The translations under genes were made by a program, and so were the position numbers. DNA of 64,000 bases from Palsa-504 sp050013055 (GTDB lineage Bacteria; Actinomycetota; Actinomycetes; Streptosporangiales; Streptosporangiaceae). The stretch's first letter is position 1. Every line of letters begins with the position of its first letter. Shown piece by piece: positions 34,744 through 41,635 of this stretch. Under the pieces are notes generated by a model that worked only from the letters and a program-made list of their open reading frames with translations, did not search any database and was not told the origin of the DNA. Location: NCBI GenBank assembly GCA_050013055.1, contig JBEKGC010000014.1, positions 1 through 64,000 on the forward strand, in the 5' to 3' direction.

Positions 34744-35463
34744 GTGGCTGTGGATGAGCATGGAACCCGCGCAGTAGGTCCGGTATGGACACAGGTCCCG
34801 TACTGGATCGCGTACCAGCGGGTCAGGCGGAATCTGACTGACTTGCTCCGCTATCACGACGGAGCGAGGGACCAGCGGGTACCCGCATGTCCGGACTGGA
34901 CCGTCAGGGATACGATCGCTCACCTGGTCGAGATCTGCCGCAGGACCGAGGCCAGCCTGGCCCTCGGGTCAGCCGGCCAGCCGGCCCTGGCCGACGATAT
35001 CGGCCAGCTCGATCTGAGCGATCTGCTGACGGAGTGGGAACGCAGCGGCCGCCGGCTCGAGATGAGCATGGCCCGGGCTGAGCAGGCCGGCCAGGGGGCG
35101 GTGATGGTCATGGACGCCTTCGCCCACGAGGTCGACATCAGGTGTGCGCTCGGGGCGCCGCGGCTGAGGGACCATCCGGCCTGCCTTCCGGCCCTGGAGG
35201 TTGCCATCAGGGGGTTCGGGGGCTCGATCACGTCCTATGGGCTGCCCGCGCTCCGGCTCACAACCTGGGGAGCCGCCTGGACCGCCGGAGACGGCGAGCC
35301 TGCCGCTGTCGTCAGCGCTTCGCCGCTTGACCTCTTCCGGTCGCTCACCGGGCGGCGCACTCACCGGCAGATCGAACAGCTCACCTGGACGGCCGATCCT
35401 GCACCGTGGCTTCCCGCGTTCACCTGGGGACCGTTCCTGCCGCCTGACCAGCCGGCCGGATAA
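34744..35463 (+). CDS. Maleylpyruvate isomerase / mycothiol-dependent DinB-like protein
   Basis: A 239-residue protein that starts with GTG and lies 25 bases after the exporter, so they are probably co-transcribed. It has the N-terminal DinB-like bundle with VPACPDWTVRDTIAHLVEICRRTE near residues 42-64 (His in the metal triad) and MDAFAHEVDIRCALG near 122 (further His). The C-terminal part DLFRSLTGRRTHRQIEQLTW is typical of the mycothiol-dependent family. Thiol-dependent isomerisation or detoxification is likely. Pairing with an exporter favours a protective role, which is inference. Confidence 0.85.
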   Translation: MAVDEHGTRAVGPVWTQVPYWIAYQRVRRNLTDLLRYHDGARDQRVPACPDWTVRDTIAHLVEICRRTEASLALGSAGQPALADDIGQLDLSDLLTEWERSGRRLEMSMARAEQAGQGAVMVMDAFAHEVDIRCALGAPRLRDHPACLPALEVAIRGFGGSITSYGLPALRLTTWGAAWTAGDGEPAAVVSASPLDLFRSLTGRRTHRQIEQLTWTADPAPWLPAFTWGPFLPPDQPAG

Positions 35464-35664
35464 AAGCGACTACGGCTGAGGTGGTTCCGGGAAATGTGGC
35501 CATGGGTTGGCGGTAGTCGGTGTGCATAATCCGCCAGGTCTTGAAGTTCGCGATAATCTGAACTTCAGCCCATTTGCCTATTCGCTAGAGTGCGTCTTGA
35601 GTGCGCCTCAAGTGCGCCTCAAAGGCCGCGATCAGGCGGCAATTTTCGTGTAGCGTACATCGAT

Positions 35665-36858
35665 GTGCTGGCAAATGTTACCGATATCCCAGATGGGCCG
35701 TCGTCTCAGCAAGTTGCCGACTGGGTCCGTATTCAGCTGTCTGGTTTTTTGTCCGATGTGGTCAACCCAGGGGCCGCTGACCGGGACGCGGCCGGCACGC
35801 CACTGACCGCTGCCGCCTTCGCGCCCGCCGCCGTGGCCGGCCTGTTCGGGTACCTCGTCCCCGCCGCCCACGGCGGCGCGGGCGGCGACCGGCGTACCTT
35901 CGGCCTGATACTTGAACACCTCGGCCACGCCTGCGAGGAGCTGGAATACGCCTCCCTGGTGTCCATGTACGCCGACATCCCTGCCGTCATCGCCGCCGCC
36001 GGCCGCCCCGACCTGACCGACCGCTACGTCCTGCCGATGATCACCGGGAAACGGTTCGGCACCATGGCTTACACCGAGCGAACTGACGCCTTCGATTTCG
36101 GCTGCCGGGTCATCGCGGCGGGCGGCGGGTTCGAGGTGACCGGGGACAAGGTGCTGCAGACCGGCGGTCACCTTGCCGACGTGTTCCTCACCTACGTCCG
36201 CGACGACCGCGACGACCTGCGGGCGTTCCTGATCGAACGCGGCGATCCCGGCGTCACCGTCGAGCCGGTCCCGACCTCCGGATTCAAGGCGGCGGGCCTG
36301 ACCCGGCTAACCCTCGACCGGGTAAGCCTCGACGCGGGCCGGCAGCTCGTCCGCGTCGACGGGCTCAGCCACGCCCAGCTGTTCCTCAACCAGCGTCGGC
36401 TGTTCATCGCCTGTCCGATGGTCGGCCGGATGAGGGCGATCCTCGAGCACTGCGCCCGGTACCTCAGTGGCGTGATCCGCCACGGCCAGCCGGTCAACGG
36501 GTTCCAGGCCGTGCAGGCCAGGCTCGGCCGGATGCGAATTCGGTACGAGACCTCCCGCGCCGTCCTGCACGACGCCCTGGACCGGCTGGGCGCCGGTGAC
36601 TACAACGGACTGTTCGACCCGGTCATCTCGGCGGCGAAATACGCCGTCGTTGACAACGCTATTGCCCTGGCCATGGACGCCGTCCACCTCACCGGGTGGA
36701 TGGGTTACAGCCGCGAGCTTCCCTACGAACGGTACCTGCGCGGGTTCATGGGTGGCATCGCCGGCCAGACCGCGCAAGACGTCCTAGAAATCCTCCTCGG
36801 CAACGACGTGATAACCCAATCCGAGTTCGGCCGCCACCTCGAGGGAGTCCTACCATGA
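35665..36858 (+). CDS. Acyl-CoA dehydrogenase-like flavoprotein
   Basis: The conserved region is about 390 residues: an N-terminal helical domain (FLSDVVNPGAAD, then FGYLVPAAHGGAGGD), the beta-domain MAYTERTDAFDFGCRVIAAGGGFEVTGDKVLQTGGHLAD near 135-170, and a C-terminal helical bundle ending YERYLRGFMGGIAGQTAQDVLEILLGN. A typical FAD-dependent fold. The catalytic Glu is not obvious by eye. The frame is open from a GTG at 35590, but the first 25 residues look non-coding, so a GTG at 35665 is preferred. The stop overlaps the next ATG (ATGA), beginning a five-gene operon that ends at 40311. Confidence 0.82.
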   Translation: MLANVTDIPDGPSSQQVADWVRIQLSGFLSDVVNPGAADRDAAGTPLTAAAFAPAAVAGLFGYLVPAAHGGAGGDRRTFGLILEHLGHACEELEYASLVSMYADIPAVIAAAGRPDLTDRYVLPMITGKRFGTMAYTERTDAFDFGCRVIAAGGGFEVTGDKVLQTGGHLADVFLTYVRDDRDDLRAFLIERGDPGVTVEPVPTSGFKAAGLTRLTLDRVSLDAGRQLVRVDGLSHAQLFLNQRRLFIACPMVGRMRAILEHCARYLSGVIRHGQPVNGFQAVQARLGRMRIRYETSRAVLHDALDRLGAGDYNGLFDPVISAAKYAVVDNAIALAMDAVHLTGWMGYSRELPYERYLRGFMGGIAGQTAQDVLEILLGNDVITQSEFGRHLEGVLP

Positions 36859-37136
36859 AGATCGTGCTGTCCGGCGCCTTGGTGCGCTTTGCCGACTACA
36901 CGAAGGAAGTCGAAGTCGAGGCCACCACCGTCACCGAAGGCCTCGAGTTCCTCACCGCCCGCTACCCTGACCTCAAAACCGTGCTTCTCGACGGCGACGG
37001 CCGGGTCCGGCGTACCCACCAGCTGTTCCTCAACGGCGAGCAGGTCGAGCGGGGCGCGTACCCGCTGGGTGCAGCCCCGGTCAGCTGCGCCAACCCGGAC
37101 ACCTTGTTCGTGCTGACCGCAGTGGCCGGAGGCTGA
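36855..37136 (+). CDS. ThiS/MoaD-like sulfur-carrier protein
   Basis: A 93-residue beta-grasp protein: MKIVLSGALVRFADYTKEVEVEATTVTEGLEFLTARYPDLKTVLL, then FLNGEQVERGAYPLG and a C-terminal AVAGG. The terminal Gly-Gly is the hallmark of MoaD/ThiS-type carriers that are adenylated and thiocarboxylated to donate sulfur. It overlaps the acyl-CoA dehydrogenase gene by ATGA, so it is in the same operon. No E1-like activating enzyme or JAMM protease is present in the window, so the partners must be elsewhere. Sulfur donation to a cluster product would be a valuable test. Confidence 0.85.
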   Translation: MKIVLSGALVRFADYTKEVEVEATTVTEGLEFLTARYPDLKTVLLDGDGRVRRTHQLFLNGEQVERGAYPLGAAPVSCANPDTLFVLTAVAGG

Positions 37137-37137
37137 G

Positions 37138-37980
37138 ATGCCGCGGCGTACCCGCATCGCCTTGACCTCCGACACCTGCCTCTTCTCGCCGGTGCAGATG
37201 CACCCGGCCTCGATCCTGCGGGTCGGGATGGCCGCATTGGCGTCCTGCATCGGCACCCAGCTCACCGAATGGCGGGCCCTCAAGCTGGAGCATCGCACCA
37301 CCGTCGTCATCATCGGGGTCACGCTCACCTACCTGCGCGACTTCGGTTTCTTCTCCGCCAGCCATATCAACGTCGACGCGGGCCTGACCACTCGCCGCGG
37401 CGGCCGGTTCCTCGAACTCGAGTGCGTCCTCGGGCCGGCCGACGACCCGTTCGCCGTGCTCACCGTCCTCAACCGGCCGGTCACCCTCAGTGGTACCGAG
37501 GCCCTCGACGGAACCCCCGGTTCCCTCGACTCGGTCCTGCTGGCCCGCTTCGACGCCGACGAGCACGACGAGTCCCCGGTCGCCCGACCCGTCATCGACG
37601 CCACCAAGGCCCTCGAGACCGGCGGTGAGCTGATCGACAAGGGCACGATGTCGTTCACCGTCTCCCGGGCCGACTGCGAGATCGCCGACCAATGGCAGAA
37701 CGTACGCCTGCCCGACTGGTTGTCGATGGGCCGCGAACGGATGGTGTTCGCGGCCGCCGACCCCCGGGTCAAGACCGGGCTGCGGGTCCCCATGACCCGC
37801 CTCTACGCCGAGTACCGTCGCCCGATGTACCTCGGCGACGAGGGGATCCTCGCCACCCGGGCTTACGCGACCGCCGGCACGGTGTCGTTCGTGCATGAGC
37901 TGCGCACCGTCACATCCGGCGCTCCTGAAGGCGTCTGCGCGGTCGCAGTCGAGGAATTCGCCACCGGCGGGCAACCATGA
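37138..37980 (+). CDS. Double-hotdog protein, thioesterase-like, not firmly recognised
   Basis: The 280-residue product starts two bases after the ThiS-like stop. The second half (about 195-275) has the 4HBT-like run MTRLYAEYRRPMYLGDEG, then TVSFVHELRTV and VCAVAVEEF, the hotdog thioesterase pattern of GDEG strand and closing strands. The first half (about 55-120) has ASHINVDAGLTTRRGGRFLELECVLGP, which could be the other hotdog. No certain family name. Hydrolase, acyltransferase or dehydratase are possible. Its overlap with the following methyltransferase by four bases keeps it in the operon. Confidence 0.6.
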   Translation: MPRRTRIALTSDTCLFSPVQMHPASILRVGMAALASCIGTQLTEWRALKLEHRTTVVIIGVTLTYLRDFGFFSASHINVDAGLTTRRGGRFLELECVLGPADDPFAVLTVLNRPVTLSGTEALDGTPGSLDSVLLARFDADEHDESPVARPVIDATKALETGGELIDKGTMSFTVSRADCEIADQWQNVRLPDWLSMGRERMVFAAADPRVKTGLRVPMTRLYAEYRRPMYLGDEGILATRAYATAGTVSFVHELRTVTSGAPEGVCAVAVEEFATGGQP

Positions 37981-39041
37981 CCGCATCCGCCCCCGACCAG
38001 GCGAACCTGCAGGCACTCGCCGAGCGGATGACCAATGACGTGGGCGCCGCCCTGGCTTGCGCCGTGGTCGTCATCGGCGATCGGCTCGGCCTGTACCGGG
38101 CGCTGGCCGACATCGGCCCGGTTGACGCAGGTAAGCTCGCCAGCACGCTGGGCCTCTCCGCTCGCATGGTCGCCGAATGGCTGCTCAACCAGGCTGCCCA
38201 CGGCTACATCAGCTACGACCCTGGCGACCGCGCCTACTACCTGAGCCCTGAGCAAGAGGCGCTGCTCGCCGACGAGTCAAGCTCGTCGTTTCTCGCTGGG
38301 GCCTTCCAGTTCGCCACCGCGATGATCAAGGCTGAGGAGCGGATCGAGGACACGTTCCGCACCGGTGCCGGGATGCGCTGGGGCGAGCACCACCCGGAGC
38401 TGTTCGACGGCCTGGCGCGGTTCTCCCGCCCGATCTACGCTCACCGGCTTGTCGACGTGTTCGTCCCCGCCGTGCCGGGCCTCGCCGAACGCTTGGCGGG
38501 GGGCGCGGTCGTCGCCGACATCGGACCCGGGCACGGATACTCGACCACGCTGCTCGCACGGCGGTTCCCCGCGTCGCGCTTCTACGGTTTCGACAACCAT
38601 CCCGCTTCTGTCGCGGCGGCGCAGCGGCTCGCCGTCGCCCAGGGGCTCGGCGACCGGGTCCGTTTCGAGGTCGCCGAGGCCACGTCGTTCCCGGATCACG
38701 GGTACGACGTAATAACGTTCTTCAACTGCATGCACGACGTCGCGTTCGCCGACGTCAGCGCCCGGCACTGCCACGAGGTGCTCCATCCGGACGGTTACGT
38801 CTTCATGGTCGAGCCGATCGGCGGGGATGAGGTGGAGGACAACTTCACCCCGGGCGGCCGGCTGATGTCCGGGGCGTCCGTGCTGTGCTGCACCCCGCAC
38901 GGCATGGTCGACGGCGGCTGCGCGCTCGGCACCGTCTTCGCCGACAGCCGGCTGCGCGAGATCATGCTCGGTGCCGGGTTCTCATCCTTTGACCGCGTCA
39001 TGACCACCCCGTACAACCGCGTGTTCGCCGCCCGGCCCTAG
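37977..39041 (+). CDS. SAM-dependent methyltransferase with winged-helix N-terminus
   Basis: The 354-residue enzyme has an N-terminal winged-helix-like domain (VVVIGDRLGLYRALADIG, then LASTLGLSARMVAEWLLNQAAHGYISYD), followed by a class I methyltransferase core with VVADIGPGHGYSTTLLARRFP near 178, FYGFDNHPASVAAAQ near 202 and YDVITFFNCMHDVA near 242. This arrangement is seen in actinobacterial Rv2258c-type and O-methyltransferase-like proteins. Starts with ATGA overlap. Substrate open. It is the second methyltransferase in the window, unrelated in detail to the one at 29.8 kb. Confidence 0.86.
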   Translation: MTASAPDQANLQALAERMTNDVGAALACAVVVIGDRLGLYRALADIGPVDAGKLASTLGLSARMVAEWLLNQAAHGYISYDPGDRAYYLSPEQEALLADESSSSFLAGAFQFATAMIKAEERIEDTFRTGAGMRWGEHHPELFDGLARFSRPIYAHRLVDVFVPAVPGLAERLAGGAVVADIGPGHGYSTTLLARRFPASRFYGFDNHPASVAAAQRLAVAQGLGDRVRFEVAEATSFPDHGYDVITFFNCMHDVAFADVSARHCHEVLHPDGYVFMVEPIGGDEVEDNFTPGGRLMSGASVLCCTPHGMVDGGCALGTVFADSRLREIMLGAGFSSFDRVMTTPYNRVFAARP

Positions 39042-39051
39042 GAGGGATCGC

Positions 39052-40311
39052 GTGCCACCACCCGCGGACGGGTACCGGCTGCGCCTCGCCCATGGCACCG
39101 CGCTGCTGCTCGGCGCGGTGCTCGGACCGGGGGTGCTCGCCTTGCCTCATCTGGCCGCCGCCGCGGCCGGGCCCGCGTCGGTGATCGCCTGGGCGATCCT
39201 GATCGTAGTGAGCGTCCCGGTGGCGGTCACGTTCGCGGCCCTCGGCGCTCGCTATCCGGATGGCGGGGGGGTCGCGTCGTTCGCGGCCCGCGCGTTCGGC
39301 CGCCGGACTGCCGCCGCGGTCGGCTGGTGGTTCTACGCCGCGGTACCCGTCGGGTCACTCGCGGCCGCCACGATCGGCGCCCAGTACGTCACCGGCGGCC
39401 TCGGCGGCGGCAGCGTACCCGTGGTGGCGTGCCTGCTGCTCGGCTCCGCGTTCGCGGTCAACTATGCGGGCCTGCGGGTGTCCGGGTCGCTGCAAGTCGC
39501 CCTCGCCGGGCTGCTCACGGCGATGCTGGTGACCGCGGTCGCTGTCGCCGCCCCCGACACCCGGATCAGCAATTTCGCGCCGCTGCTGCCGCACGGGACC
39601 TCCGGGATCGGGGCCGCGATCGGAGTGCTGATGTTCGCGTTCGTCGGCTGGGAGGCGGTGAGCTCCCTGTCGGCGGACTTCGCCGACCCGGTCCGGCATC
39701 TGCCCCGTGCCACCGCCGTCACCCTTGTCGTGGTCGGCCTCCTCTACTTCGGGGTCGCGGTGGTGACGATCGGGGTCCTCGGCGGCGCCGCCGGGCACTC
39801 TCCGGTACCGCTCACATTGCTACTGGAGCGAGGGATAGGGCCGACGGCCAGCCGGGTGACGGCGACCGGGGCGGCGCTGCTCACGTTGGGGGTTATCAAC
39901 ACGTACCTGGCGGGAAGCGCCCGGCTTGGCGCGGCCATGGCCCGCGACGGGATGCTCCCCCGGTTCCTGTCCCGGGGCGGCGCACCAGGGCAGGTACCTA
40001 GGCGCAGTCTCACCGTGCAGGCGGCGATCGCGGGGTTGCTCACCGCGGTGTCGCTGGCCCGGCCGATCCCGCTGGACGCGCTGATGCGGGCCACCTCAGC
40101 GTGCCTAGCGGCGGTCACCGTGGTCGGTCTCGCCGCGGCGGTACGGCTGCTGCCCCAGCGCGGATGGGGGCATCGCGGCGCGGTGGCGGCGATTACGTTC
40201 ACCGCCGCCACGCTCGCCACCTGCGGGGCGTTTCTCTTGATGCCCGTCCTGCTCGGTCTCGCCGCCGCAGGCTACGGTGCCCGTGCCCGCCCGGTGGTGG
40301 CTGACTCCTGA
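39052..40311 (+). CDS. APC-superfamily amino-acid permease
   Basis: A 419-residue membrane protein with about twelve helices. The helix-1 motif GTALLLGAVLGPGVLALPHLAAAAAGPASVIAW near residues 12-44 is the unwound substrate-binding region of APC permeases, and later come WWFYAAVPVGSLAAATIGAQY and FAFVGWEAVSSLSADFADPVRHLPRATAV. The GTG start follows AGGAGGGATC. Last gene of the acyl-CoA dehydrogenase operon. It would import an amino acid or related cation. That, together with ThiS, hints at an amino-acid-derived or sulfur-containing step, but the substrate is unknown. It converges on the repeat-protein gene with 12 bases between the stops. Confidence 0.87.
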   Translation: MPPPADGYRLRLAHGTALLLGAVLGPGVLALPHLAAAAAGPASVIAWAILIVVSVPVAVTFAALGARYPDGGGVASFAARAFGRRTAAAVGWWFYAAVPVGSLAAATIGAQYVTGGLGGGSVPVVACLLLGSAFAVNYAGLRVSGSLQVALAGLLTAMLVTAVAVAAPDTRISNFAPLLPHGTSGIGAAIGVLMFAFVGWEAVSSLSADFADPVRHLPRATAVTLVVVGLLYFGVAVVTIGVLGGAAGHSPVPLTLLLERGIGPTASRVTATGAALLTLGVINTYLAGSARLGAAMARDGMLPRFLSRGGAPGQVPRRSLTVQAAIAGLLTAVSLARPIPLDALMRATSACLAAVTVVGLAAAVRLLPQRGWGHRGAVAAITFTAATLATCGAFLLMPVLLGLAAAGYGARARPVVADS

Positions 40312-40322
40312 CCGCGCTGCCG

Positions 40323-40763
40323 TCAGTGGACGGCGCCCTTCAGGTAATCGAGCAGCTCGAAGATCCTGTCCTGATTCGACAGTAGCTGCGCCTGGTTGCC
40401 GAGCAACTGAGCCTGGTTCGACTCGATCGTCGCCTGGTTGGCCAGCAGCCGGTCGAATTTTCCCTGGTTGCTCAGGATGTGCTCCTGATTGGCCAGCAGC
40501 ACGGCCTGATTGCCGACGACCTTGTCAAGCTTCTCCTGGTTGCCCAGGATGCGCCCCTGGTTCGCCTCGATGGCCCCTTGGCCGGCCAGAACCTTGTCGA
40601 GCTTCTCCTGGTTGCTCTTTATCGTTGCCTGATTCACCAAAATCGTGCCCTGGTTGGAGACCACGGTGTCGAGCTTCCCCTGGTTACGCAAGATCGTTCC
40701 CTGGTTCGCCAGGATCTTCTCCTGGTTCCTGACGACAACCGTTTCTTCAGTGTTCAAGGTCAT
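40323..40763 (-). CDS. Asn-Gln heptad-ladder repeat protein
   Basis: The 146-residue product is built of four 24-residue units plus a partial fifth. Each unit reads V-x-NQ-x2-IL-x-NQ-x2-I-x2-NQ-x-KLD-x-V. NQ recurs every 7, 7 and 10 residues, so the chain should be one long amphipathic coiled coil with Asn at core positions, favouring parallel oligomers. The termini differ: VVVRNQEKI at the start and IFELLDYLKGAVH at the end. No signal peptide, no Cys. The repeat is visible in DNA at about 72 bases. I know no function. GAGGAG lies before the ATG, and it converges with the permease gene. Confidence 0.75.
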   Translation of the reverse strand: MTLNTEETVVVRNQEKILANQGTILRNQGKLDTVVSNQGTILVNQATIKSNQEKLDKVLAGQGAIEANQGRILGNQEKLDKVVGNQAVLLANQEHILSNQGKFDRLLANQATIESNQAQLLGNQAQLLSNQDRIFELLDYLKGAVH

Positions 40764-41383
40764 GACTTACTCCTCTAAGGACCCCCCCTTGGACAAAATG
40801 CGGCCAGGGCCAGGCGGCCCCGTCCACGTGATGCACGGCCGAGGCGCGATCTGGCTGGCCGACTGCCGCCAGACTGCTCCTGTTACCCAGCGCCTGCCAG
40901 AGAAGTTGGTCCCGTCCGGCCAGGACGCTGGTCCCTCAGCGGTCAGGAACCAGCGAAGCTCGCCGGTCGGCAAGGCCGGAGAAGGCATACGCCACTCCTC
41001 GCCTTCAGCCTGTTAGATGCGAGGGGTGCGGGAGTCCTTGGCCGTCCCCCGCTCAGCGCCCACGACCCGCCGGGTAAATTAGCCGCTCACCTTTGCCGCC
41101 CATGATAAGCAGAATTGCGGCGAATCCCAGATCATCAGGCTGAGGCCCATCGGCAGGCACCGCGCTTCTCTTCATTTCCGTTATCTCGGTACCTGGGATT
41201 TACGGATGGGCACTCACGAAGAAGAACGTCCTAGATCAGCCACCTGATACTACTTATCAATTGGATACACCTCCAATCACTAAATGACCGTATCGGCGCG
41301 GGCAGCTGGAACGGGCAGGTGCGATGCACACCTGCTACCGGGTTCCGCCCTGTCGATTTGTAACCAGGAGGGAATGCCCACCG
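40764..41383. promoter_or_regulatory. Promoter region of the pksE operon
   Basis: About 620 bases without a convincing gene, between the repeat-protein start and the pksE operon. The right half (41160-41285) is much less GC-rich than neighbours. It holds the inverted repeat ATTGGA-N6-TCCAAT at 41260-41277, a plausible operator. Boxes for a sigma-70-like promoter are not certain. Confidence 0.45.
41260..41277. promoter_or_regulatory. Operator-like inverted repeat upstream of pksE operon
   Basis: ATTGGA and its complement TCCAAT are separated by TACACC, about 105 bases before the small leading gene. The DNA around it is AT-rich. A dimeric regulator such as the HxlR-type protein at 11 kb could bind here, but that is inference. 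Confidence 0.35.
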
Positions 41384-41635
41384 ATGGCAGCGACTCGAAC
41401 GAGGATGATCCGCAAACGGCTGACCGCGTCGGATACCGCAGCGGCCTCGTTCGCTGCGAGCCTCGAGGAAAAGGGCCTTGACGGGCTAGATCTGATGTCC
41501 GCTGGAGAGGAGAAAACGGTGATTTCTGACATGCGCCATGGTGCGATGTCACGCCACCTATGCAGTATCTGCAATGCAGCGGCTGACCAGCCGTCGCAGC
41601 TGGATCGAGACGAAGCAGGGCAGGTGCGGGCATGA
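41384..41635 (+). CDS. Small ORF translationally coupled to pksE
   Basis: An 83-residue frame starts MAATRTRMIRKRLTASDTA, has SFAASLEEKGLDGLDLMSAGEEKTV and a CSIC pair near residue 60, and ends at a TGA that overlaps the pksE ATG (GCATGA). AGGAGG lies 11 bases before the ATG at 41384. A second site, GGAGAGGAG, precedes an in-frame GTG at 41519, so the true product may be only the last 38 residues. No family recognised. Translational coupling to pksE makes it likely to be translated, whether or not the peptide matters. Confidence 0.5.
   Translation: MAATRTRMIRKRLTASDTAAASFAASLEEKGLDGLDLMSAGEEKTVISDMRHGAMSRHLCSICNAAADQPSQLDRDEAGQVRA

Noticed and set aside
40323..40763. CRISPR-like array suggested by regular ~72-base DNA repeats.
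   Set aside because: The repeats keep one reading frame, vary at third positions and have no unique spacers; they encode a repeat protein.
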